The position numbers and the translations under genes are program-made. From L227-5C sp038209275 (GTDB taxonomy: Bacteria > Chloroflexota > Chloroflexia > Chloroheliales > Chloroheliaceae), in assembly GCA_038209275.1 (NCBI GenBank), contig JBBQXW010000174.1:1-15177 (forward strand): a DNA stretch of 15,177 bases. Reading direction: 5' to 3'. Positions within the stretch are counted from its first letter, which is position 1; every line of letters starts with the position of its first letter. Shown one piece after another: positions 1 to 7,104 of this stretch. The notes beneath the pieces are model-generated. The model worked only from the letters and a program-made list of their open reading frames with translations. It was not told the DNA's origin and ran no database searches.

Positions 1-1
1 A

Positions 2-544
2 AGCGGAGCGGTAGCGCTGGGCTACTTCTGCTACCTCGCTTCGGCGCTGCTACTTATTCCTCTCGCTCTGCTAGTGCGGCGGGTATTGAGCGGGCGCGAC
101 GCTAACTTGCTGACTATAGCAGCAGCGATGGGCGCAATCGCGGGCGTACTAAAAATGTTGGGCATTGCGCGCTGGCTGGTGCTGATGCCTTACCTTGCCG
201 ATAGTTATCAGGATACAACCGCCAGCGCCGCCACTCGCGATACGATTGCGGTAGTCTACAACGCTTTCAACAAATACGCGGGTGGTATTGGCGAAAGCCT
301 GGGCGTATCACTCTTCACGGGTATCTGGACGGCACTCGTCGCTATCGCTATCATGCGCTCCCCAAAACTTCCGGCGTGGCTGGGTTGGGCTGGAGTGGTT
401 GCGGCTACGCTGCTGCTGGTGAATTTCCTGGAAACCTTTGGCCTGGATCTAGGCCCAATTCTGACAATTAGTGGCGTAGTCTGGCAATTATGGATGATTG
501 CCTTCGGGGTAGTGTTATTAGTGAGCTTTAAGAAGGGAGCATAA
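2..544 (+). CDS. DUF4386 family integral membrane protein (5' end outside window)
   Basis: The reading frame is open from base 2 to the TAA at 542-544. It enters the window already inside a hydrophobic helix (ALLLIPLALLV), so the true start lies upstream and the GTG at 74 is only an internal codon. At least four membrane segments can be read: the partial first one, one around IAAAMGAIAGVLKML, one around LFTGIWTALVAIAIM, and two near the C-terminus (GWAGVVAATLLLVNFL and VWQLWMIAFGVVLLV). The order of a Gly-rich helix, then LPAWLGW, then a WQLWMI helix matches the DUF4386 family, which has no established biochemical role. The protein should sit in the cytoplasmic membrane. The stop lies four bases before the epimerase ATG, so the two are probably co-transcribed. 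The family call is from recalled sequence patterns. Confidence 0.82.
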   Translation, partial: SGAVALGYFCYLASALLLIPLALLVRRVLSGRDANLLTIAAAMGAIAGVLKMLGIARWLVLMPYLADSYQDTTASAATRDTIAVVYNAFNKYAGGIGESLGVSLFTGIWTALVAIAIMRSPKLPAWLGWAGVVAATLLLVNFLETFGLDLGPILTISGVVWQLWMIAFGVVLLVSFKKGA

Positions 545-548
545 AATC

Positions 549-1499
549 ATGACCAATAATAATGAGTTGCACGTTGTCTTTGGGACTGGCCCGCTCGGTT
601 CGTCGGTAATGCGCGAGTTGGTGAAACAGGGCAAGCGGGTACGAATGGTCAATCGCAGCGGAAAGGCCAGCGAAGTATTCACCGATGTGGAGGTGGTAAA
701 GGGGGATGCCACCGACCCGACGAGTGTACAGCAGGTCTCGCAGGGCGCGACAGTAGTTTACCTGTGCGCTCAGTCCGCTTACAATCGTTGGGCCGAAGAT
801 TTCCCGCCAATTATGGCTGGCACTATCGAAGGAGTCGCGGCGGTTGGGGCGAAACTGGTTTTTGGCGATAACCTATATATGTACGGCGAGGTGAATGGCC
901 CAATCAGCGAAGATTTGCCCTATGCCGCCAAAACCCGCAAGGGTCGCGCCCGTGCCGCCCTCGCCAATATGTTGATGGAGGCGCACCAGAGCGGTAAAAT
1001 TCGAGCTACTATCGGGCGGGGCGCAGATTTCTACGGGCCGCAGGTGCTGGATTCGAGTATAGGCGACCGAATATTTTATCCGGCAATGGCGGGCAAAAGC
1101 GCTGCTGCGGTGGGTAATCTGGATTTGCCGCACACTTACACTTATATCGAGGATTTTGGGCGCGGGCTGGTTACGCTGGGCCAGCACGAACAGGCGCTGG
1201 GCCAGACCTGGCACATTCCTAACCCGCCGACTACTACCACCCGTGAACTGCTGAATATAATGTTCGAGGAACTGGGCCAACCACCCAAAATGAGCGGCAT
1301 GGGCAAAACCATGATGCGAATCGGCGGATTGTTCATTATGGGTGCGCGCGAAACGGTTGAAATGATGTACGAATTCGATAAACCGTTCGTAGTAAGCCAT
1401 AGCAAGTTTGAACAGGCTTTCGGCGCTCACTCCACGCCCCATCGCGAGGCTATGCGCCGCACTATTGAATGGTATCGCAAGCATCCACAAGCGCACTAA
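549..1499 (+). CDS. NAD(P)-binding epimerase/dehydratase family protein (atypical extended SDR)
   Basis: This is a 316-residue Rossmann-fold protein. The dinucleotide-binding glycine motif GTGPLG is at residues 12-17, followed by an Arg-rich turn (KRVRMVNRSGKA) that could favour NADP, and a GDATD acidic turn at 52-56. It resembles NAD-dependent epimerase/dehydratase relatives common in actinobacteria and Chloroflexota, including the NLYMYG, RGADFYGP and HTYTYIEDFG blocks. The usual YxxxK catalytic pair is not seen: Y112 is followed four residues later by N116, so chemistry may be absent or use other residues. The substrate is unknown. The ATG at 549 is preceded by AAGAAGGGAG at spacing suitable for a ribosome binding site, and the upstream membrane gene ends at 544. 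The family call is firm; the function is open. Confidence 0.88.
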   Translation: MTNNNELHVVFGTGPLGSSVMRELVKQGKRVRMVNRSGKASEVFTDVEVVKGDATDPTSVQQVSQGATVVYLCAQSAYNRWAEDFPPIMAGTIEGVAAVGAKLVFGDNLYMYGEVNGPISEDLPYAAKTRKGRARAALANMLMEAHQSGKIRATIGRGADFYGPQVLDSSIGDRIFYPAMAGKSAAAVGNLDLPHTYTYIEDFGRGLVTLGQHEQALGQTWHIPNPPTTTTRELLNIMFEELGQPPKMSGMGKTMMRIGGLFIMGARETVEMMYEFDKPFVVSHSKFEQAFGAHSTPHREAMRRTIEWYRKHPQAH

Positions 1500-1500
1500 A

Positions 1501-1532
1501 AGTTTTGAGTTTTGAGTTTTGAGTTTTGAGTT
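1501..1532. repeat. Heptanucleotide tandem repeat AGTTTTG, about 4.6 copies
   Basis: Four perfect copies of AGTTTTG (1501-1528) and a partial fifth start one base after the epimerase stop codon. They are not translated. The period of seven is shared with the tracts at 1581, 1610 and 5201. Confidence 0.95.
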
Positions 1533-1580
1533 GGGAACAATCAAGGAACATAGATGAACACGGATTAGCACAGATACTTT

Positions 1581-1594
1581 AAGTCAGAAGTCAG
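1581..1594. repeat. Heptanucleotide repeat AAGTCAG, two copies
   Basis: Two perfect tandem copies of AAGTCAG lie between the two larger heptamer tracts. Alone this would be trivial, but it keeps the seven-base period of its neighbours. Confidence 0.7.
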
Positions 1595-1609
1595 AAACTA
1601 CTCCTTGCG

Positions 1610-1691
1610 AACTTGGAACTTGGAACTTGGAACTTGGAACTTGGAACTTGGAACTTGGAACTTGGAACTTGGAACTTGGAACTTGGAACTT
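1610..1691. repeat. Heptanucleotide tandem repeat AACTTGG, about 11.7 copies
   Basis: Eleven perfect copies of AACTTGG (1610-1686) are followed by a partial AACTT. There is no sequence divergence between copies, which suggests recent expansion or active slippage. The tract is non-coding. The rest of the 1500-1877 gap is AT-rich; a TATAAT at 1780-1785 is a possible -10 box for the next gene, but no good -35 box accompanies it. Confidence 0.97.
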
Positions 1692-1877
1692 TATGGTATA
1701 GAATATTCAAAGGGGAACATAAAATTGTTTTAATACACATTTTTCACATAGGCTTTATAACTTCTTCATGGTTTTAAATTATAATTACTACAACATCGGA
1801 CGTACCAATACTCTACTACTTTATACGAACATTGGTCTAGGGAAGTAAGTTATCAGGTTTGGAATGAGGCATAGAAG

Positions 1878-2450
1878 TTGTCGCTGAATAAGCAAAATCC
1901 TACCCTTTCAGTGACTCAAAAACAGGTCGCCGGAGAGATGGTTGTCGGGGTAATAGAGTGTTGTGGAGCTAATAAAGACTCTGAATTATTGCGAAATATT
2001 TTCAGGCTTTATGGGTTTAATTATAATACACCATCGCTTGATTTTTCCTACGAAAAATATTTACAAATAACTCAATATTTGGGCAAATTCGCCTACCCCA
2101 GGCTAAATGAAGAAGAAGCCCTGGAACGCCTGGGCTATGAACTAACTCATTTCTACTTTCGTAGCCCTAGTGGACAAATATTGAAAAAAATGGCGGCAGT
2201 GTTAGGAGCAAATCGGGGAGCCAAGATTTTTGTCCAAAGTCTGGCAAAAAGATTCCCCTGGGCTAACCATCAGATTGAAGAATTACGTTCGCATTATGTA
2301 CGCTACCGGGTAACTGGAATGTCGGGAACAGGTGCTATGACGCGCGGTAGTGCAAAGGCATCGCTAGAGATTGCCGGGGGTAAAGTTAAAAAAGCTACTA
2401 CTACAATTTTAGGTCAAGAAGATTGGGTACTTGAAGTTGAATGGTATTAG
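1878..2450 (+). CDS. DUF2378-like protein (TIGR02265-type family)
   Basis: This 190-residue soluble protein has no signal peptide or membrane helix. The TTG start is the first possible start after an in-frame TAG at 1872, and it has a GAGG ribosome binding site at 1866-1869 with eight bases of spacing. The middle block (YPRLNEEEALERLG, residues 73-86, then the GQILKKMAAVLG helix) resembles DUF2378 / TIGR02265 proteins, best known as a multi-copy family in Myxococcus xanthus and of unknown function. The short final block (DWVLEVEWY) is consistent with the beta-rich C-terminal half of that family. Codon use is AT-richer than the epimerase upstream. It converges with the ABC permease gene, the stops being only 12 bases apart. 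The family assignment is by eye and moderately sure. Confidence 0.65.
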   Translation: MSLNKQNPTLSVTQKQVAGEMVVGVIECCGANKDSELLRNIFRLYGFNYNTPSLDFSYEKYLQITQYLGKFAYPRLNEEEALERLGYELTHFYFRSPSGQILKKMAAVLGANRGAKIFVQSLAKRFPWANHQIEELRSHYVRYRVTGMSGTGAMTRGSAKASLEIAGGKVKKATTTILGQEDWVLEVEWY

Positions 2451-2462
2451 CCAACCACCACA

Positions 2463-4040
2463 TCAGGCCGAACGAAGCATAGCCGAGCCGCCCGTAAGGA
2501 TGCTGATGGTTATCAGGATGCCATTGAACGGGCCGAAGAAGGCCACCGCCAGCCAGATTAGCCCAACAATTATTACTGTACCGATGCCGGTTTTCGGAAC
2601 GGTTTCGGGAGTGGCAGGCCATTTCTTGAGTTGGTACTGATAAATTAGCAGCGCGACCAGCCCATTGACGCTTATCAGCAGAGGCCACAGCAGCAACCAT
2701 AGCCCCACTACTCCCCAACCCAATACACTAGCCCCGGCGACCAGCAAAACTACTTCCCCACTGAGGGCGGGTAGCCCAAACCCCAGCACCAGCGTATCCA
2801 GCATATAGCGCTGGCGAGTGACAGGCCAGCTTGCCCAGAAAGAAAAATAGCCCAGTTCGCGGCGCAAAAGGCCAGTTCCCAGCGTCATCAAAAGGTAATT
2901 GGCGAAAAAAATTACCTGCAAAATAATTGCAAAGGACTGATTCGGCTGCGATAGCCAGGCCAGCAAGAAAGCCGTGACTGCCCCTGACCCGACCAGTCGA
3001 AAAGCGTTCCAGAGAACCTGATAAGGCGGTAGACGGGTCAGACGCACCAACTGGCGGTAGAGCAGCGTGCCAGTTGTGCCAATCAGTTTTGCGCCTTGCA
3101 AATTTTTGGCGCTAGTCTGGTTGGCTTGTTTGGCAGTGCGACGACTGAGATAGCGCTGCAACCGGGCTTCTCCGGCGCTTATTTCCTGCGATTGCCGCAG
3201 TTGTGCGCCTATTCTGCCACCTTCAAAAGCCGGAGCTAAGAGAGTTTTGCGGGCTACCAGATACATCGCTACCAGAACCACTATGGTTGTGCCTAGCAAA
3301 CCAGCCATTGCCCCCGCCAGCGCGGTCAGGTCGTTCGCGCTGGTAGTATGCCCCACGACAAGATATGAAGTGAGCGAGGCGGGCCAGAACAAATAGCGTG
3401 CCTGGGGAAGAAGTACCAGCAGCCCAAAGCCGACTATACTCAAGCCATAGGCCACTAAAGCCCTAAAGCTTCGGCCCGGACGGTAGCGCAGCAAAGCCAG
3501 CGTCCAGCGCAAGGCACTCAGAAGCAGGGCAAAACTTACTCCCGAAGCCAGCGCGAGGGCAAAACCCAGCCAATCGTTTTGTTGCGCCAGATAGCTAAAA
3601 GAACCACCCAGAATAGCGCAGACCAGCACAAATATGCCCAGCCCTACATTCCAGAGCGACCGAATAAACCAGCCAACCGCGACCAGCGCCGGAGGAACAG
3701 GCATATTGCTCAAAAGGTCAATATCAGCCAAAGAAAAGCGATAGAGGTTGTAGCTACGGAAAGCCAGGCCGGGGGTCAGGACAAGCCAGAGTGCCAGCGC
3801 AAAAAAGATAGAATCGTCTATAGCAGAAGGCGGAAGGGCCAGACCGCGCAACACATTGCTGACAGTAAAAGAAGCCCAGCCCAGCATCGCCAGCAACCAG
3901 CCTAGCAAGATTACGACGATGTAGACCCCGTATAGACGCTCGGAAAGTTCTTTCTCCTCTGGCTGATAGCCCAGAATATTGTAGGCATCCTGAATAGAGT
4001 TGGAGAATTTGCGGCGAAACATGAAGAGCAAGCCGCTCAC
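2463..4040 (-). CDS. ABC transporter permease, exporter type
   Basis: A 525-residue protein with about 12 hydrophobic segments, near residues 38-62, 77-95, 117-147, 158-184, 193-215, 238-263, 345-365, 368-391, 415-440, 442-468, 484-503 and 506-522. A charged cytoplasmic loop rich in Gln, Arg and Lys lies at about 264-340 between two membrane halves. It has no nucleotide-binding domain and pairs with the ATPase encoded just upstream. The GTG start overlaps the ATPase stop as GTGA (4037-4040), so translation is probably coupled. The operon has no substrate-binding lipoprotein gene, which favours export over import. Size and shape recall EcsB- or ABC-2-like permeases, but I see no decisive family motif, and the cargo is unknown. 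Confidence 0.8.
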   Translation of the reverse strand: MSGLLFMFRRKFSNSIQDAYNILGYQPEEKELSERLYGVYIVVILLGWLLAMLGWASFTVSNVLRGLALPPSAIDDSIFFALALWLVLTPGLAFRSYNLYRFSLADIDLLSNMPVPPALVAVGWFIRSLWNVGLGIFVLVCAILGGSFSYLAQQNDWLGFALALASGVSFALLLSALRWTLALLRYRPGRSFRALVAYGLSIVGFGLLVLLPQARYLFWPASLTSYLVVGHTTSANDLTALAGAMAGLLGTTIVVLVAMYLVARKTLLAPAFEGGRIGAQLRQSQEISAGEARLQRYLSRRTAKQANQTSAKNLQGAKLIGTTGTLLYRQLVRLTRLPPYQVLWNAFRLVGSGAVTAFLLAWLSQPNQSFAIILQVIFFANYLLMTLGTGLLRRELGYFSFWASWPVTRQRYMLDTLVLGFGLPALSGEVVLLVAGASVLGWGVVGLWLLLWPLLISVNGLVALLIYQYQLKKWPATPETVPKTGIGTVIIVGLIWLAVAFFGPFNGILITISILTGGSAMLRSA

Positions 4041-4846
4041 AGTAACACTTCCTGACTGTCGGTTTGTTCGCCCTCATCGGTCAGAGGAACAAACTCCTCG
4101 GTCTCGGTGAAAGCCAGATAAACTTCGCGCAGACTGGCATCGGGTGGCAATTCGGCAGATTCGCGCAGGAAGGCCAAATCGCCTGCCACCAATAGTTGCC
4201 CCTGGTCGAGCATCACAAACATATCGCATAAGTTTTGCATGGTCTCCCACTGGTGGCTACTGACGATAGCCAACCCGCCGCCGTCGCGATACTCCATCAG
4301 GCTGCGATACAGATTGCTCAAACTTTTAATATCGAGCGTACCGCCCGGTTCGTCCAGCAGCAACACTTTGGAGGGGCGAATAAGCGCGCAACACAGCGCC
4401 AGCTTTTGGCTCATGCCACGCGAAAGGGTAAAAGGTAAGCCATGCCGTACTTCCCAAAGCCCAAAACGCCGCAACAACTTTTCGGACTGTTCCTGAAAAT
4501 TGTCAAGCGATTTATGGGCGCGGGCCATCAGTTCGAGGTGTTCCAGCACGGTCAGTTCGGGATAAAAGCTGGGCGTATCGGGGACGTGGCTCATCTGGCT
4601 ACGGGCTTCAGCCTCGTGTTCCCGCAAATCGTAGGTTGCCAGCTTGATTTGCCCTTTATCTACCGCAATCAGGCCCGCCACCGCTTTTATGAGGGTCGTT
4701 TTGCCCGCCCCGTTTGGCCCTAACAAACCGACCAGGGAAGCAGACGGCAATTTCAACGTCAAATTATCCAGCACTGGTCGGTCATTGTAGCGTTTGGTCA
4801 GGCCGTTAATTTCCAGTGCAGGCGCATCGGCCTTAGCTTGCTTCAA
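4037..4846 (-). CDS. ABC transporter ATP-binding protein
   Basis: A 269-residue nucleotide-binding subunit that should energise the permease encoded downstream. The Walker A motif GPNGAGKTT is at residues 43-51, the signature LSRGMSQKL at 141-149, Walker B VLLLDEP at 161-167, a D-loop GTLD at 169-172, and the switch histidine H198 in SSHQWE. The position usually held by the Q-loop glutamine reads D90 (VPDTPSFYPELT), and the signature is LSRGM rather than LSGGQ. Both variants occur in EcsA-like exporter ATPases. The tail after about 245 is acidic and extends past the usual domain end. TTG at 4846 is the first possible start, directly after an in-frame TAA; its ribosome binding site is poor (AAAGG about 14 bases upstream). 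Confidence 0.93.
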   Translation of the reverse strand: MKQAKADAPALEINGLTKRYNDRPVLDNLTLKLPSASLVGLLGPNGAGKTTLIKAVAGLIAVDKGQIKLATYDLREHEAEARSQMSHVPDTPSFYPELTVLEHLELMARAHKSLDNFQEQSEKLLRRFGLWEVRHGLPFTLSRGMSQKLALCCALIRPSKVLLLDEPGGTLDIKSLSNLYRSLMEYRDGGGLAIVSSHQWETMQNLCDMFVMLDQGQLLVAGDLAFLRESAELPPDASLREVYLAFTETEEFVPLTDEGEQTDSQEVLL

Positions 4847-4953
4847 TTATTTAGTCCGAACCTTTCGCATCTTTCTAAATGCTACAGATATATAAATCAG
4901 CTAAACCGATTCTAACAGCATTTCCCCGATTTAACAAGGCTAAACCAATAACA

Positions 4954-5037
4954 GGGTGAGCGTCAATTTTTTGCACCAGGGTCAAGCCAACCCGGACGTG
5001 AACGTCCGGGTTTTGCAAAAAACTGACGCTCACACCC
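4954..5037. repeat. 84-bp nested palindromic element
   Basis: The outer arms (4954-4975 and 5014-5037) are near-perfect inverted repeats carrying GAGCGTCA and TTTTTTGCA, with a two-base insertion and one mismatch. Inside lies a second hairpin with arms AACCCGGAC (4989-4997) and GTCCGGGTT (5004-5012). TTTTGCAAAA at 5011-5020 is itself palindromic. The element is non-coding and sits between divergent genes. It could be a small mobile palindromic unit or a regulatory RNA structure. Confidence 0.75.
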
Positions 5038-5048
5038 AATAACAAAGA

Positions 5049-5089
5049 CCGAAAAAAGCCGACCCCATCAAAGGGTAGGCTTTTTTCGG
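5049..5089. terminator. Bidirectional intrinsic terminator-like hairpin
   Basis: The 17-bp arms at 5049-5065 and 5073-5089 (one mismatch) enclose a seven-base loop. Each arm combines a GC-rich inner part (AAGCCGACCC / GGGTAGGCTT) with an A6 or T6 run, so the structure could terminate transcription on either strand. It lies between divergently oriented genes, where no transcript from an annotated gene should need to end, so it may act as an insulator or attenuator. Confidence 0.6.
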
Positions 5090-5109
5090 GTAGTGTCGAA
5101 GTCGTTATC

Positions 5110-5157
5110 ATTATACCGCAAGGCTTCAGCCGAAGCCAGGTTTGATTGTGGTATAAT
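5110..5157. promoter_or_regulatory. Facing TATAAT boxes in a nested inverted repeat (candidate divergent promoter)
   Basis: ATTATACC (5110-5117) and GGTATAAT (5150-5157) form an exact inverted repeat, giving a consensus -10 box on each strand. The plus-strand copy reads TGGTATAAT, an extended -10. Between them a hairpin GGCTTC-AGCC-GAAGCC (5122-5137) is nearly concentric. The plus-strand box could drive the radical SAM gene at 5292 with a leader of about 130 bases. The minus-strand box could drive the ABC operon, but only through the hairpins at 4954-5089. No convincing -35 box accompanies either. Weak hairpin arms AGGACA/TGTCCT follow at 5182-5199. Confidence 0.45.
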
Positions 5158-5200
5158 TGAACAAAGTTTAGCTAAATAATAAGGACAGCAAAATGTCCTG

Positions 5201-5231
5201 ACTGAAAACTGACGACTGAAAACTGAAAACT
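5201..5231. repeat. Heptanucleotide tandem repeat ACTGAAA, about 4 copies
   Basis: ACTGAAA, ACTGACG, ACTGAAA, ACTGAAA and ACT are read in register, with one unit differing at two bases. It has the same seven-base period as the tracts at 1501-1691 but a different unit. It would lie in the leader of the radical SAM transcript. Confidence 0.85.
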
Positions 5232-5240
5232 AATCAACAA

Positions 5241-5259
5241 AGGCGGCCCGAAGCCGCCT
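5241..5259 (+). promoter_or_regulatory. GC-rich leader hairpin before the radical SAM gene
   Basis: AGGCGGC (5241-5247) and GCCGCCT (5253-5259) pair perfectly around the loop CCGAA. The structure ends 32 bases before the ATG at 5292. The downstream sequence CTTGTG is not T-rich, so it is a poor terminator; it could affect leader stability or attenuation. Confidence 0.4.
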
Positions 5260-5291
5260 CTTGTGACCTATAGAGAAGTATTAAATTATAA

Positions 5292-7085
5292 ATGAAACAC
5301 ACGGCACAACCAAAATATGATGTAATTGGCGCGGCCCGCGCAAAACTGGCAGCAGAGCGCGGCACTATTCGAAAATCGTGGGGCGGACGCTATCCAATAG
5401 CGCTGGCTTACCCCAATAGCTACTACGTCGGCATGTCCAGCCTGGGCTACCAGACCATTTACGGGATGCTCAACGAATATGACGATGTGGTCTGTGAGCG
5501 CGTTTTCTGGGAAGCGGTCGAGCAGGACGACAACGGCACTTATCAGGTTTACTATGACCACGACTCACCTGCGACGGCCCTTGAGCAAATGAAGGGGCAG
5601 AAACCCCTGGCAGTCGCCATCGAATCGCAGCATAAGCTAACCGATTTTGCCTGTATCGCCTTCTCGATTAGCTTTGAGCCGGATTATTTTCACGTTGTCC
5701 AGATGCTCCGCTCGGCAGGTATTCCTTTGCGCGCCAGCGAACGTGACGAGCGCTATCCCCTGATTATTTGCGGTGGCCCGTGCGTGACGGGCAACCCCGA
5801 ACCGATTGCGCCTTTCTTCGATGCGATTGCGATTGGTGAGGCCGAGCCAATGATACCGGGATTGGTCGAAACGCTGATGCGCCACGCCGATAGCCCTCGC
5901 AGCCAGCAGCTTGCCGCCTTTGCCGAATTGCCCGGTTGGTACGTGCCGCAGCTTTACACGGTAGATTACACTCAGGAAGGTAGTCTGATTGGAATGCAAA
6001 CTCTGCCCGGCGCGACTCCCAAAGTCCAGCGCCAGTATTTGCTCAATCTGGATGACCATCCGACCCGCTACGTGGTTATTACCGACGAGACCGAATTTAG
6101 CGAAAGTTATTTGCTGGAAGTAGCGCGAGGTTGTGGGCGCGGTTGCCGCTTCTGCCTGGCTGGATATGCCTTTTTGCCACAACGCGAACGCTCGATTGAG
6201 ACTTTGCTGAATATTGCCCGCGAAGGGATGCAGTACCGCGACAAGCTGGGGCTGGTTGGCCCCTCGGTTTCGGATTACACTAAAATTGATGAGCTGGCGG
6301 TCAAGCTGCGCGAGATAGGCGCAAAGTTTACGATTGCCTCGCTGCGGGCCGATAATTTGTCGCCAACGCTGGTGCGCTGTCTGGTAGAAAGCGGCTCCCG
6401 CTCGATTACGCTTGCCCCCGAAGCGGGCAGTGACCGAATGCGCGCCCTCATCAACAAAACGATTAACGAAGACGATATGATGCGCGCCACTGACATAGCG
6501 GGTGAAGGCGGGCTGAAAGCCTTAAAACTCTACTTTATTATCGGCTTCCCCGACGAACTGGACGAAGATGTGATGGCGATTGCCGACCTGACCCTCAAGG
6601 TCAAGAACCGCTTGAACAAGCACCATCCCGGCGCACACGTCAAAATCGGTGTGACTCCTTTTGTGCCGAAAGCTGCCACCCCTTTCCAGTGGATGCAGAG
6701 CCTGCCGACCAAAGAAATTGAGCGCCGCGCCCGAATGTTGAACAAGCCGCTAAAATCGAAGGGCGTTCAAATTAATATGGAAAGCCCGCGCTGGACGCGC
6801 CTCCAATCGGTACTATCGCGCGGAGACCGCCGGGTGGCTGACGTGTTGGAAAGAATGGCCCGTCCGAACCTGGGCGAGTGGGACAAAGCTTTGCGCGATA
6901 CCGGCATTGACCCCAATGTATTCTTGCGGGAGCGCCATGTAGATGAATGGCTGCCCTGGAACTTTATTGATTTGCGGGTGCGCCCGGTCTGGCTCAAAAA
7001 GGAAGCAAAGCGGGCCAGCCTGCAACTTTTCACCAAATCCTGTCCGCCTACCCATATCGAATGTCATCGCTGCGGGGTGTGCTAA
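5292..7085 (+). CDS. B12-binding-domain radical SAM protein, TIGR03960 type
   Basis: A 597-residue enzyme of the radical SAM superfamily. The cluster-binding CxxxCxxC motif is at C281, C285 and C288 (CGRGCRFC), followed by GYAFLPQRERS. The N-terminal half (residues 40-185), with YPNSYYVGMSSLGYQ and a GGP...NPEP...AIGEAE stretch, matches the B12-binding-like region of the TIGR03960 family. A SPTLVRCLVESG...APEAGSDRMR block follows the radical SAM core. The C-terminus ends CHRCGVC with four cysteines (C584, C591, C594, C597) that could hold another metal or cluster; this tail is typical of the family. The reaction is unknown. In many bacteria the family is next to or fused with a DUF2344 protein (TIGR03936); no such gene is seen here. 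The AGAGAAG upstream of the ATG is rather distant for a ribosome binding site. Confidence 0.92.
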   Translation: MKHTAQPKYDVIGAARAKLAAERGTIRKSWGGRYPIALAYPNSYYVGMSSLGYQTIYGMLNEYDDVVCERVFWEAVEQDDNGTYQVYYDHDSPATALEQMKGQKPLAVAIESQHKLTDFACIAFSISFEPDYFHVVQMLRSAGIPLRASERDERYPLIICGGPCVTGNPEPIAPFFDAIAIGEAEPMIPGLVETLMRHADSPRSQQLAAFAELPGWYVPQLYTVDYTQEGSLIGMQTLPGATPKVQRQYLLNLDDHPTRYVVITDETEFSESYLLEVARGCGRGCRFCLAGYAFLPQRERSIETLLNIAREGMQYRDKLGLVGPSVSDYTKIDELAVKLREIGAKFTIASLRADNLSPTLVRCLVESGSRSITLAPEAGSDRMRALINKTINEDDMMRATDIAGEGGLKALKLYFIIGFPDELDEDVMAIADLTLKVKNRLNKHHPGAHVKIGVTPFVPKAATPFQWMQSLPTKEIERRARMLNKPLKSKGVQINMESPRWTRLQSVLSRGDRRVADVLERMARPNLGEWDKALRDTGIDPNVFLRERHVDEWLPWNFIDLRVRPVWLKKEAKRASLQLFTKSCPPTHIECHRCGVC

Positions 7086-7104
7086 CCGTTCAGGAAGGAT
7101 TGCT

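Noticed and set aside
873..1571. Long minus-strand frame (232 codons) antisense to the epimerase gene.
   Set aside because: It is the shadow of a well-supported gene. The encoded sequence has no family features and its start runs into non-coding repeat DNA.
3579..3905. Plus-strand frame of 108 codons inside the permease gene.
   Set aside because: Its product is Gln/Arg-rich, as expected from the antisense of a membrane protein gene; no independent support.
4037..4846. Non-canonical Q-loop (D90) and LSRGM signature suggested a dead ATPase.
   Set aside because: Walker A, Walker B and the switch histidine are intact, and such variants occur in functional EcsA-like exporter ATPases.
4875..5111. 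Minus-strand frame of 78 codons across the palindromes upstream of the ABC operon.
   Set aside because: It is formed by reading through inverted repeats and a terminator-like hairpin; there is no ribosome binding site or domain.
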